Assembly: GCA_958450365.1 (NCBI GenBank)
Contig: CAUEEP010000930.1
Coordinates: forward strand, 1,941,501 to 2,005,500
Reading direction: 5' to 3'
Source: Mesorhabditis belari
Lineage: Eukaryota > Nematoda > Chromadorea > Rhabditida > Rhabditidae
Length of the DNA stretch: 64,000 nt
Positions within the stretch are counted from its first letter, which is position 1. Each line of letters opens with the position of its first letter. A program made the position numbers and the translations under genes. Of this stretch, positions 13,701-25,800 are shown piece after piece. Under the pieces are notes generated by a model. The model made no database searches. It was not told where the DNA came from and worked only from the letters and a program-made list of their open reading frames with translations.

Positions 13701-16156
13701 TTATTGAAGTCTTGAATTAAGAGGAAGATTCAATCTGGCTACATACAGTAGCGAACATAATTTTAGCATATCTTTTGTTTTTACCGAAACTTTGTTGCAA
13801 TTTAAGCTATCAAGCTAAAATTTGCCCTAAATGTAGAAAATCTTCTAAATTTTTACCACCTAAAAAATCCTCACATGCTGTTTATAAGATTTTTCAAGAA
13901 TTTTGGTGTAAGCTGAACGACATAATTATCACATATTTAAAAAACTATTTATAAAAACAATGAAAATAAATGAAATCAACAAGAGCCATCATAAATTACC
14001 ATAATAGCATTAATATTTTGTCGGTCCACCTTTTGAGTCAATGAGGGCTTGGCAACGGCGATTCATCGAAGAGAGTAAAGCATAAATGGTACTTTGTGGA
14101 ATCCCCATCCACTTTTTTGCCAAAAAGAGAAAATTTTTCATTTAGATTCTGCACTTTTATGCTCCTACAGGCTCGCTACAGTTCTTCCCACAAATGTTCA
14201 ATAGGATTCAAGTCTGGACTTTCACTTGGCCACTCCATAACATTGATTTTCTTTCGTTGAAACCATTCTCGTACGAGACGCGCTTTATGTTTGGGATCAT
14301 TACCCTGTTGATATATGAAATTTTGTCCAAACTTTTGCTGTACGAATGGTAGCATATGCGATTCAAGCATGTCCAAGTAGAATTGTTGATTCATAATACC
14401 TTCTATGCGTTTCAATGGTATCATTCCTGTTGAACAGAAGCCGCCCCATACAATGACAGAACCACCTCCGTGTTTTACCGCTGGAATCAAGTAGCGAGAA
14501 ACAAATTTTTTTGGTTTGTTAGGCGTCTAACATACACAATTCCATCAGATCCAAATAGATTAAATTTACTTTCATCCGAGAAAAGGCATTTAGACCAATC
14601 CTGTAGAGTCCATCCAACGTGCTCCTTAGCAAATTGGAGTCGAAGCTTTCGATTTTTTGGTGAAATCGGGGGCTTGTGAGCCGGGCGTCTACCAAAAAAA
14701 TTAGCGACTTGCAAACGTCTTTGCACCGTTCTGGAACCTATAGATTCTTTTACTCGTTGAGGCAATTCCTTGTGGATATCGATTGCAGTCTTTCGTGGAT
14801 CCTGTTTTGACAGCGTAACGATTCGCGTATCATCTCGATCACTGGTTTTCTTGATCCGGCCAGTACGCTTATAAGCATCTGTCGATCCCGTTTGCCTCTT
14901 CCTCTTTAAAATTCTTGATGCCGTACGTTTGTTGATTCCAAGTGCCACGCTATATGGTTTTGCGTAGCCTTCAAGCCCTTCATCCTCTGAAGCTGAAGCA
15001 TCCTTGTTTCTACCCATGTCTAAAAATTATAATTATTTTGTGTTAAACTAAATATCAAACAAAAAAGAAAAAAAATTGGAAAATATTAGCAGCTCAACGC
15101 TAAATATGCTATAATTATGTCGTTCAGCTTTACACCAAAATTCTTGAAAAATCTTATAAACAGAAAGTGAGGATTTTTTAAGTGGTAAAAATTTTAGAAG
15201 ATTTTCTACATTTAGGGCAAATTTTAGCTTGATAGCTTAAATTGCAACAAAGTTTCGGTAAAAACAAAAAATATGCTAAAATTATGTTCGCTACTGTATA
15301 TTTCAATTGACTGTAAACTGACAGACACCTTACAATGCATTTAGCTGCAACTGTAAAAAGCATATGGTTTAATTTCCTCGTTTTAAGGTTGCAAATTTAT
15401 TTTCTTAGGCTGTGGTCGAATTTCGAGCAACAAAGAACAAAAGTCCGGCGATGTTGAATTTGGCAAAAGTAATTCTACAATCATATCTAGCTGAAGGACA
15501 AAGCAATGAGGTTTGGAGGAAAATGGCTAACATTTTATTTATGAAATATTTTGAATCTTTAAACAGAAGTATTAAAATCACTAAAACATTAATTTTCTAG
15601 GTTTTCCTCCCGTTCGGCGTTCGTCAAGTGATCGAGAGAAAAATCGCAGATAAAGAGGTGGATATCACTCTGTTTGATGAAGCAATAAAACATATCGAAC
15701 AGGTGAGATTGGAGAATTTGTGATTGGAAAGTGGAAGTATGATAAATATCAAGGTAAGCCTGTACTTATCGTTTAGAGCGTTTTCTAAAAACGTTATAAA
15801 AAGCTACCGCATCCTGGTTCCTCGATAACTGCAATCAGAATACTTTTTAATTGATTAGACTGTAACTACCTAGCATATTTACTCGTCTTTCTGCATGTTA
15901 TTGTTAGTGTTGGACTCTCACTAGAAAAGAAAACATTCGACTGTCACAATCAGTTGCATTACCAGACCAATGCATAAGGGTAAATGTGGGTTATAAACCA
16001 CAAACTATGGCTCATAATCAATGATAGTTAAATGATACCCCGTCTCGACCATTTTACTACCCATTTTACTACCAATTTCAGGTTCTCCGAAATGATCCAT
16101 ATGTTCGTTTTTTGCAATGTCAAGAATATCTCAATCTTCTCTCTCGACTTCACTGA
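7722..16156 (+). CDS. tandem RGS-domain protein (two RGS domains)
   Basis: RGS domains speed GTP hydrolysis by G-alpha subunits at the membrane. The short isoform, 335 codons in clean phase, uses exons 11958-12101, 12467-12602, 12665-12774, 12820-12885, 13006-13071, 13156-13227, 13318-13383, 13516-13584, 15409-15510, 15601-15702 and 16082-16156. RGS1 runs from SWASGTLTNLLNDDKGRQLF through AEENLNFLEAV to FRRSDCYLKYLEELL. RGS2 runs from WATSFEALLGN through HAEENLRFWEAVVEF to DPYVRFLQCQEYLNLL. Phase-compatible upstream exons at 7722-7842, 8111-8232 and 11297-11357 encode a Pro- and Glu-rich N-terminus. They imply a longer isoform whose start was not found; a mini-exon at 9194-9207 (MPVIS) could be another start. 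The intron between the last HAEENLRFWE exon and its continuation carries a dead Tc1 element. Which C. elegans rgs gene is the ortholog is unknown. Confidence 0.85.
8382..8605. mobile_element. 224-bp MITE, Tc1/mariner type
   Basis: The ends are CAGGGTGACCAG and its inverse CTGGTCACCCTG, flanked by TA at 8380-8381 and 8606-8607. The interior is non-coding. The CAGGGTG start resembles the TA-flanked element at 42433. Confidence 0.7.
8673..8766. repeat. small fold-back element
   Basis: CAGGGCTGTTCC at 8673-8684 is exactly inverted as GGAACAGCCCTG at 8755-8766. The interior has further self-complementary ggcc/ggctttgg blocks. A similar gagctgttccaag occurs near 62906. Confidence 0.5.
9194..9207 (+). 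promoter_or_regulatory. possible alternative first exon of RGS gene
   Basis: ATG CCA GTG ATC AG followed by gttgga. The phase joins exactly to the exon at 11297 (giving MPVIS-VTPPHLPTPPPK). Plausible but unproven. Confidence 0.3.
11851..11858 (+). promoter_or_regulatory. TATA-like box before short RGS isoform
   Basis: TATAAAAG lies 100 bases upstream of the ATG at 11958, in otherwise non-coding DNA after the exon ending at 11357. It would fit an internal promoter for the short isoform. Confidence 0.4.
13746..15296 (-). mobile_element. Tc1-family transposon in RGS intron
   Basis: Long terminal inverted repeats (about 190 bp each: 13746-13940 and 15107-15296) begin cagtagcgaac and end gttcgctactg. 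TA flanks lie at 13744-13745 and 15297-15298. The element encodes a disabled transposase on the minus strand and lies wholly inside the intron 13585-15408, so splicing can remove it. Confidence 0.9.
14140..15017 (-). pseudogene. Tc1-type transposase (DD34E), disabled
   Basis: ATG at 15017-15015. The N-terminal half has a helix-turn-helix region (NKRTASRILKRKRQTG, SRTVQRRLQ) and the first catalytic Asp in FSDESKFNLFG. The frame shifts at an A-rich run near 14508 (expected ...NQK then FVSRYLIPAVKHGG). It resumes with GGSVIVWGG, the second Asp in GNDPKHKA, and the Glu in SPDLNPIEHLWEEL. A stop follows directly after EEL near 14174, where further C-terminal residues are expected. Two lesions make it inactive. 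Confidence 0.9.
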
Positions 16157-19100
16157 AGGACACTTCGAAATTAAAAATGATTTATTTATAATCCTGTACT
16201 TTTTTAAAAAATCTTGCGCAAAATCCCATTTAGTCAATTTTGACATCTTATTATTAGTGTTTTTTATAATTTTTTCCCCTCATATAGCAAATATTTTTAG
16301 ACTTTTATCAATTTTTCCACATGCAATCTGCTAATAAAATTTTTAACCTGGGAAAGTTTCAGCGAATGCCCTGCTTATGAATTTTTTTGTAAATCTACCT
16401 AGTAAAGCGAATCGAAAAACACTCACAACAGTCTTTTTTGTTTCATTTCATTCTCCACACTTCCTCTCAAAATGCAACTTTTGTCTTTCTCCTCTTCATT
16501 TTCCCCTTTTATCCGTTTCTTGTCCAAAACTCATAATTTTGGGTTTTTTTGGATGTCGATCTCTTTTTCCCTTCTCTTTTTAATTAGGTTCTCCATGGAA
16601 AATTTCCCTCCTTTTTTGGACCGGAAATGAGTTGTTGGACTTTTCGGATTTTCGTGTTGCATGAAGTAAAAACAACGTCGAAAGTTTTCTGTTTTTTTGT
16701 ACACTTGAGCTTTTTCTTTTTTATTCATCGGTAGCACTAGTTAATAATTAATGACCAAGTTGAAGCTTCACATACCACGAAAATTTAAGAGCCAAATCAT
16801 TCGGCACACTTCATATTTTTGTTTTGAATTGAAGCTAAACGGCTAACCCTAGACCATTTTACGTATAACTTTTGACCAGACATGGTCATAAGTGTTTAAT
16901 GAGTGATCTTCATGTAGAGCTAAACTAATCTCTCATTCCAAGCAAAAGAACACCAAAGATCAAAGCTAATGTTCAAAAAAAAATTCCTTTTTTCTTTTCT
17001 TTTCAGGTAAATTCAACCTCAGAAATCTTTGTTTTTGTCCAATTTTGGGGCTTTTTAACTGCAGTTGGTCCCATTGAAAATGGAAACAAAAATGCAAGAG
17101 TGAAGGAAAAAGAAAACGCAAAAAAGGTAAGGAGTTCAGTGAAGCGTGAACTTCTTTTCCTTCCCTTTTATATATACATCAATGGATACATTTGAGGAAA
17201 TTAATCCAATCACTTATTTATTTTAGTCAAAGTATAGATCTTTTGTTTTAGTACAATGACATGGCATTTCACGTATGCGTAGAGCTGCAAATATTGAACC
17301 TTGTTAGAAGCCAACCTCCATATGAATCTGTTTCTTACCGAGGTTTTACTGTATTGGTAAGTTTTCGATATATATTTCAAATCCTTTCTCTCTAAAATCT
17401 TCGTTGTCGGATACTTCCCTATTCCATTTTTTCCTTCCCCTTCCGGTGTTTCCATTTTCTCACCTGTCCTTTCATCTACTTCCTTTCAAAATTCTTCTTA
17501 CCTCTTTCATCTTTTTCATTTCAAATCTTTTCATATCTCTTTTCTTTCTCTTCCTCTTTCAACAAATCCATCGATGAATTCCTTTTTCTTCTTTATTTTC
17601 TCAATCTTCAAGTTTTCCATTCTTTTTATCACTCCATTTTTTCCACATTCATTTGCCACTTATTTAATCCTCATCCTCCACCCGAATTTTACGGATTTTT
17701 TTGAGATTTGGGAAGTCCTTTAGGGACTAACGATGAAAGGTAATAATTCTATAGGATTTATTTGAAAATACGCTCACAGTTGCCAGAAAAACCTAATTTT
17801 TGGTCAATAAAATTTATTGTCAAACTAAAAGCTCAAAGAGTTGTTTTCTTTCAATACAAGACAAGCCTAGCTTACATTTTTCTTACCACAAAACGAGCGA
17901 TCATAATTTCAAAAATAGTATGGCTATTTTCCGACTCATTTTGCGATTTCACCGTTTTTTTTCCTTTGGTGGATATCTGCGGCCGATGAAAAATGGGCAC
18001 GCATTTGAATTTTAGATGTTTCGTGGAGAAGAGAAGGTTTGTACATGAAAAATGTGAAGAATTATTACAAGTATTTTCTCTAGTTAGAAAAATACGAATG
18101 TTTAAATGTATATAAAGGAGTTATTATAATTCTAATTCAAAAAAGTATCAAAATCGGCTAGTCAAGGCAAAGAGTCAGTAATCATTAATTTGCCTGAATG
18201 TTTGAATTTGTACAAGATAAATCTGTTGTCTTTGGCACAATTACGGTATTTTGAACGTTTAGGTACTAGACCATTTCGCCTTTTTACTTGTGTTGATGAT
18301 CAAAAGGGAAACTGTTCTGGCTGCTCTTGTTTATTCTTCTGTTACTTGACGCTAGTTGCGTGTATTCGGAATTAAGAACTGATATGCTAAATACATTGTG
18401 TAAATGAGTTGCTCTAGTGAATCTGTAAGCCACCATAGGGAACTTTTATTTAGCAAATAAACTTTTTTGATGAGAAGGTTTGAAAGCTCGCGGTCAATTC
18501 TTGAGCAAGTCACATTATACGCATCACCTATATGTGTTCTCATCGACTTTTCAATTTCAACTGTATGTCTTACTTTCCCCTTTCAAAACTTTTATCTATT
18601 TCAGTATGGATATCGTGTGGGTATTCTTCCGATCTTTTGGTCGAACTCCGCTCTTTCCCTTTTCTTTTCCTCACCGGTGTGCTTCTTCTCTTCTACTTTT
18701 CTTTTCATTTCTCTTTTTACTTCTTCCGAAACATCATGCATCCCTAATGTGGTCCCTTTTCACCAAAAAGACACCGTTTCTTTTTTCTTTTCCTTTTTTT
18801 GGTCTTTTCATCTCCCGTTTACCCAGTGATTTATTGGCCCAACTAGAGACTTCTCCCTTTTCCTTTCCCTTTCCCATTTCTTTTTTCCTTTCTCCTTCAA
18901 TGAATCCCTCTCGTTTTGCATATTCCTCCCCATCGTTATTTTGATGACTTTGATGAAAAGGACGGCTTGTCTAAGCGTTCTTTTTTCACAAAGTACCCAC
19001 TGAATTCGAAATTTTTATTTAGTAGTTAGTAGTAAATTATTAAGCTATCCGACTTTATATAGTTCAGAATAGTTTTTAGTTTTTCTCTTGTCAGAGTCTC

Positions 19101-22100
19101 TTCTACCTATAGTCCTTCTCTACTTTTACCAGAAAGCTTGCGTTCACATTTTCAGGTTGGAAGGACTTACTATTAAGATTTATTGTGAGAAAAAAGTCTG
19201 AAATTCAGTTCCTTTTGGAAGGTTTCCTTTTCAATTTATTTGTTGTGAATATTTGTTCATATTTAATGTTTGTTCGCGAAAATTCTCGAGTCAATTTGAT
19301 GGAAATCTTCGCGATGACAAGAGGGAAATGGGATTGGAAAAGAGAATTGAGAATAGGAAAATGGGGAAATAATGATTGGATGAATGTCAATTGAAAAAGA
19401 AAAGAAAGTAAAAGGAAAGAGAATTCTGAGAGGAAATTTTTGATGAGAATTCATTCTTCAAGTATTTTATTTGAAGTAGTATTCAAAAGTATGGAAGTTA
19501 TACTGACAAAGAGGAGATTTATTGTTCAGCGTTCAGTATTTTAAACTATCCATATAAGAATTGATGATGCTCATATCGTAGAATAACATTGTGCAACCAG
19601 TGAGTGAATTCCTTCCAAATAATTCGAAATCCCTTTTAAAAAATTTCATGTTCCATTCTATTTCAGCGTCTTTTAATCTTTCAAAAGCATTTCACATCTA
19701 TTTTTCTCCCAACTTCTTAGTCTATTTTGCTTAACAAATCTTTTCTTTCCAAGCTTTTTGGGACTTTATAAGCTTCGTTATTTCCAATAATCTTTCTCTC
19801 ATTTTCGAGATCTAAGACTTGAGACACCGTATACTTATTAATGAACTTTTTGGATTTTTACTGTGCTAATCCAATTTAAAAGATAACTTGTGTAAATGCC
19901 GATTAATCTGAAAGTACTAAGTGTGTTTACGAAATATCGAAAAATCGAAGCATCTGCCAAAATTCTACCTTATAATTACTTATCCTAAACTTTTAGCAAG
20001 ACTTTTTCAGATCTATGCTAAACTAATGCTTAACCTAATAGTTACACCCATTTGTATATTGCTTATATAAAGTCTGAGCTTAAGCAATCAACACCACTTC
20101 TCTTTTTTCCTTTTACTCATATTTCCCCAACATCGATCACTTTGTCGAGTCTGTCATTTCTTTGGCCGTTCACTTCTCTTCCTTTCTTTCCATTTTTTTC
20201 CGATCAAATGGGCCCCATCTCAACACAAAAAAAATCTTTTCCAAAACGAGAAAAGATCATCATAAATCAGCATATTTTCTTCTCTTTTAATTTTCAATAT
20301 CCACTAACAACTTTACCTACATCGTTTTGTGTCTACATCCATCCATTGTGCACATCATTCAATGGAGATTCCTTTCAATTCATTTTTGTTTTGCCAGACT
20401 TATGACTGGTAACTCGCAAAGAAGATTTTTGTAGCATAATAAACAATTTTTTCAAATTTTCTTTTTTAAAGTTGTATAATCTCCTTCATCCAAATAATTC
20501 AGAAAAACAAGGCAAAAAGTAAAGTGAGCTGAAATCTCAGTTTCTTTTCCTATTCTTTTCTTCTTTTATTCATTCGTACCGTTTCCGTTTTCGCATTTCT
20601 TTCCAATTTCTTATTTCATCAAAAGGGGGCGATTAATTCACACTTCATTGATTTCCTTCCGACCAAAAGCACAGGTGGAGAAGAAAGGCCCACTGACGAA
20701 GAAAGAAAGAAGATAAACGAGAAAGCTTTTTGTGACTTGACTCCATCATTCTTTACTTGGAAAATCCAATTTATTACTCTATATTGCAATCATTATTAAT
20801 TTTTGCTCAGAAACAAGATACTTTGTGAAATTACTTTGTAAAATCTTTATAAATCTAGTGAATCTTTCTGATGTTATACTTTAAAAGCATAGCTGTTTTT
20901 AGATCTATTTTCCGGGTGACACTAAGTCGCTTCGGGACTTTTTCTTTTCAAAGTCACAACTTAAACAACTCATTCCCCATAGAACAAGATTGTCAAAGGC
21001 TTTGTAAAATGAAAAGGAAACTCTCGAGACTCCTTGGGGGTCACTAGTTATGGCAATAATGTGCCATCCGAGGTTTTCTCTCTCTTTTATTTGAAAGTTG
21101 AAGAGTGATGACTTCAGGGAGGAGGTCCATCTATGAAGAAAGATTTGAAGAAAAGAAAAAGAAGTAAAGATGGGATAAGTGGTGGGGGAGGGGGAGTAGA
21201 AAGAGATCTCCTCTCATTCTCAACAAAGCCAATCTCCCTATCCAATCCCCCTTCACCCTTTTGGCCTCTGATGGGCAACTCCCATGAGAGCTTCTCTTCT
21301 TTTTGCTTCTTCAACGATCACCCACACCAAAAGGATCTTTCTCAATCCCTGCTTCAATTTATCACTGCTTTTTTTGTCTTTTCCGTTTCCTTTTACATCA
21401 TTTTGAAGATTTGTTTGATTCGAGGGGAAAGTTTTGCAATTGACATGGTCTTCTGGTGTTGCATTATTCTCCCTGTCTACTTCAGTAACTTTTAAAAATA
21501 CTGATTTGTTACTAGATTCTCTGATTTGTACGAGTTTTCATGTAAGAAAAAAGAAGCATTAGTTATATCCAAAGTGAGAACACTTGAATAAGATCGTTTT
21601 CTTAATCGACACTCATTGAATGATCGATCTGCCCCTTCAGTCCCTCCATCTCATCCAATCTCTTTGCTTTTCCCATTCTTCCCCTCATTGAGGTGGTGTC
21701 TATTTATCCGAAATGTCACTTTTTGAGGGAAAACCGATTAATCCCAATCACCAATCCTTTTTTCGTTTCTCTTTGATAAACAGTGGCTTTGATTGAGGCG
21801 AGAAAATAAACATTATCACTTATCTTATAGTAAATGAATCTTTGATTTGATCAAGTTTGTGTCATTCTTGAAGAATTTGATATAACACGTCTTAAGTATC
21901 GCCAGTATTGTTTTACTTAAAACAAATATAGTTTGATGAGGGGTGGACTGTATTCAGACGATGGCCTCTAGCAAGAATCGAACAAAGTTGATGCATCTAA
22001 ACAAGGCAATAAATCAATAGCCATATTTTGCTGACTATTGACGTCTTGAAGCCATCTAATCTTTTCTACAAATTTGCCTTTTTGATTTCATTTGTACTCT

Positions 22101-22900
22101 CTCTGAGTAATTCTCTGGGGATTTCTTCTCTTTCAATCAATTTATCCCCTTCATTTATTCCTTCAAGTTAGCTTACACCTTCGATCTACACTCATTATTA
22201 ATTAGAAATTAACTCACATAATAAATACCGAATAAATGTGAAAATAGCGATTCAAGTTTATCATAAACTTAAAGATATTCCGTCCCTTTTATTGTCTTCT
22301 TTATTGTATTGTTTATCAAGGATAGATTCAAAACTTGATGTTCAAATAAATGAACGATCCTTATACCCTAATTGATTGTGAGAAATGTCGAAGTGCGGCT
22401 ATGCGTCGTGAAATATCTCCAATGGACCCGATTGCATGTCGAACATTTATGTTTATTTGTTGTCTAGAGAGAATATTTTTCTTTTCCAAATACCTTTGTT
22501 AGAAATAGGAAAAGGAATTGGCAGAATAAGGGAAAGAGGAATCGAGGTGAAATCCGAGCCACCTTCGATCGAAAACCTCCCTTAAATAAAATAGAAAGCA
22601 ATATTTGCATTCACTTTTTCCCCCTCACTTTTTGGCAATCCCACGCTCACACCTCTCTCGAATCTTTTGTTTTCATTTTTATAAATCTCATTTACTTTTT
22701 TTTTGAGAAACATTGAGAGCAACACTGTTCTTTGCTCTTTTTTCCATATTTTACCACATTTAGCTTGTTTTTATTTTTTAAATACAATCAAGCCAATTGT
22801 AATTAATTTCAGATATCTAAACGCATCGAATTCATTGAGTGATTGGGTGATCGAATAGAAATCAAAGAAGAACATTGGGTAGAATTGCTCGGATGATTAT
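16157..22900. other. long gene-poor stretch
   Basis: About 6.7 kb of AT-rich, often strongly pyrimidine-rich plus-strand sequence (tttctttcc-type tracts near 17.5, 18.6, 20.1 and 21.2 kb). Open frames here translate to Phe/Ser/Leu-rich low-complexity peptides without splice partners. No RNA gene or transposon ends recognised. It could hold regulatory DNA of the Ly6-like gene or an exon-poor intron I cannot see. Confidence 0.5.
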
Positions 22901-22908
22901 TTTCAGAT
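22901..22908 (+). promoter_or_regulatory. candidate spliced-leader acceptor
   Basis: attttcag ends about 19 bases before the ATG at 22927, with no upstream exon to join it. A second tttcag lies near 22812. Confidence 0.35.
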
Positions 22909-22926
22909 TGATCAGTCTTTGATTCG

Positions 22927-24518
22927 ATGAGATTGATCTTTTCTCCAACGAGAAGTCCCACTTCTCATTTCTCCTTTTCTTTCTTCTCACTTCCATCTAT
23001 ATTCTCAATATTTCTTATTTCGATTCTATTCATCAATCAAACAAATGCTCAATTTTATGCCCAATCAAGACATGGAAGGGGTGAGTTTAAACTAATTATA
23101 ATAGATCTGATCATAATAAAATAGTATAAAGCAGGGTAAAGCCTCAAAATACTTATCCAAGACTCATCTCAGTTAAAGAAAGAAAAGAAACCAGCTTTCA
23201 GCAAAAATTCGCTGTTTTCAATGCAATATGCCTACAAGTTGTGCATCTGGCCAATGTTGGGGGGACATTTGTATAAAATCAATTAGTAAGTGATCAAGAT
23301 TAAACAAATTTCAATTAATTTTCACATTTAGGTAATGGGAAATACGTGAGCAAGGGATGTGAGAATCACACTGAGTAAGTGATACTTCATTAGAAATTTA
23401 ACGTGTATCTGATGCTAGTGTACTCGACTCCTTCTAACTATTAAAATAAGGCTAATAAGTTTGCATGTCGAATCGAATATAAAACAAAGCCTAGAGACAC
23501 TTATTATTCGCTTAATATAGAGTTCGATTCATGACAGATTTTAAAAATTTCTATTTTTTCCAATTGTATAAAATCGCGGTCAAATTTTGAGAGCTGAATG
23601 GCGAACTTTGGAAATGTCGACAAAGTAAGCAAAGAGAGAAAATAAAAGCATGAAATAGCATAAAAACCGTAGCTTTTTCAATTTTCACTAATCTCTTTTG
23701 GAACTCATTGCAATGGATCTTAGCATAACTCCTTTTAAATTTTTTTTTTCAAAATTTCCCTCTACCTCAACTCACTACTTTTCTTTTTAGATTGGGAGAT
23801 TCACAGTGATTAATGTCGAAAATTTGCAAGCAAATTCCTTCTCTCATTTGATTGTTTCATAAATTATGTTCCTTTTGAAAGAAATCGTCTTTGAGATTAA
23901 AAAAGAGAAATTTTGACCCAAATTAGTCTCCTCATTTGACTATTTTGGAATCTGAACCTAACGGATCTTTTGATGATTACTTACAAAGGCCTACATAATT
24001 TATCAAAAAACTAATGATCAAAATAAATTTTCAAACAAAATGATTCCCCTATAGGATTTCCAGGACATACCGAAGTCAAGGAAGTCAAGCATTTGATCCA
24101 AAAAGGGATACTTCATATTGTAAAGTGGAGAAAGTATTGGGAATCGAAAATGAAATATGTTATTGCAGGTGAGAAAATTGATTCCTTTTAAAAACGTAAT
24201 ACATACATAGAAGCATATTCTTATTGACGTCTTAGCCAGATTCTTAACTTTTCGAGCAAATGATAAATATAGAATTTTTTAAATTAACCTAAAGTACTTT
24301 AAAAGGAAGATATAATCTGGAAAATTTGAAGGCGTCAAAAACTAGATGAAAACCGATAGAGCAATCCATTTAACTGTGGCTAAGAAAATAAAAGCCTTTT
24401 GACATTAAAAACATCATCAAATTTTAGTGATTCGGATTGGTGCAATGCATCTACAAGAATTTCTTCATTGATATCACTTTTGTCATTCTCAACTGTACTA
24501 GTTTTCCTTTGTTTCTAA
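22927..24518 (+). CDS. Ly6/uPAR-like GPI-anchored small protein
   Basis: Five exons: 22927-23080, 23202-23285, 23332-23374, 24055-24168 and 24428-24518; 161 codons in frame. The N-terminus has a hydrophobic signal (FSIFLISILFI) ending near QTNAQF. The mature part has the spacing of a three-finger domain: IRCFQCNMPTSCASGQC, CWGDIC, a later Gly-Cys (SKGCENHT), SYCK, then the closing ICYCR-SDSDWCN, which matches the family's CxC...D.CN ending. The C-terminus is a Ser-rich linker and a hydrophobic tail (LLSFSTVLVFLCF) with no charged end, as expected for a GPI-anchor signal. It probably sits on the outer cell surface, where relatives modulate receptors or channels. The ligand is unknown. Start chosen because it directly precedes the signal peptide. 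Confidence 0.75.
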
Positions 24519-24925
24519 ACAAAAGGCATACTTTCATACAGATTCCAGGTTGCGTTTTTCTTTGAGTTTAACTTTGAAACTCACATTGGCTAACCATCGA
24601 TACTTTGTTTTTAATTCTAAATTTTGCACTATGAAAGTTACAATTTCTAGGAACGTTCAGGTGCATGATTCTGGCAAAATACCGATTTTGTTTTCACACT
24701 CTAAAAAAGCCTAAGCACAAAGGACTACCGCCGAAATAGGTAATGAAAAAACACAATTTACATTTTCAATAATAAAGCATTCTTTGCCACCTTATTTCGT
24801 TTATAATAGTGTTGCAACAAATCGTTATTTGGCCTAATCGCACAGCTAGGAAAGCATTCATCCCTTCATTTACCCAATTCTCCGGTCGGTACTTATCGGT
24901 TGTATCCCCACAAAAAGACCCGTGC

Positions 24926-24982
24926 ATCAAGTCGGTTACATCCCACAAAATGCACTAATCTAGGGGGTATAACCGACTTGAT
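24926..24982. repeat. short inverted repeat
   Basis: catcaagtcggtta is inverted as taaccgacttgatg about 27 bases on. It could be a hairpin or the edge of a small element. Confidence 0.4.
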
Positions 24983-25238
24983 GAATGGATCAAACTATTT
25001 TGGGGTATAATCGACACTAATTCCCCCGGTCCCTCTTTTCTTTTTGTTTTTCTTCTTTACTTCACCTCAAAACGGGCATTTTCTCTTAATTTTTTTCATT
25101 GTTTTCTTTACACAAAGATTTCTATATTTTGTTTTTTAATGCTTGCGTATTTGCTCATTTTGAAATATGTTGAATTTAATGAGATAAATTTTGATTGTAA
25201 ATTTTAAACACAACTAGTGTTTGATATATATGGTTGAG

Positions 25239-25265
25239 ATATTGATATTGATATTGATATTGATA
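25239..25265. repeat. ATATTG microsatellite
   Basis: About four tandem copies of the hexamer atattg. Confidence 0.8.
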
Positions 25266-25800
25266 ACAAACACAAAATGAGTATACATAATCACAAAAAA
25301 ACTACCGAATTATTCATCAAATATCCTGTGTTGGAATCACAATGATACACATACACAATTTAGGGATTTTTCCTCGGTTAATATGAAAACTTTTCATATT
25401 CTAAGGTAAAAAGCTATGTTTTTTTCGACACAATAAGACTTCGTAGATGATTATCAATTTTACATGTGTTACCAATTTATCATCAAATGTCGCATGGATG
25501 TCAAATATTCAAAAGACAGTGAAAGTTACAGATTGATTGATTGAGAGAACCGAGATGAGACTGATTCGATCACAATTCCCTTTTTTCCATTTCCATTCCT
25601 TCATTCACTCTTTTCAACTCTTTTCCCCCATTCACACACCCCAAAAATCAAAGCTGACCTTCAATTTGCTCCCATTTTTGCCGTTTTTGTCACTAAGAAA
25701 CATCCTGAGAAAAGTTTCGAGCAGGAAAGGAATACATTGTCATTTGCAAGTTTACTGTCTTTGGTGTAGATTTTTGGCCAAATATATTTCTTAATTACAT

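Larger units (their letters stand above)
24519..25800. other. intergenic region before ligand-gated channel gene
   Basis: Contains an inverted pair (catcaagtcggtta near 24927, taaccgacttgatg near 24968) and an ATATTG microsatellite. No gene supported; the open frame at 25.54-25.79 kb is low-complexity and lacks a splice context. Confidence 0.5.

Noticed and set aside
18467..18944. Overlapping 120-154 codon Phe/Ser-rich frames
   Set aside because: Pyrimidine-rich low-complexity DNA; open in several frames at once, no splice sites or motifs.
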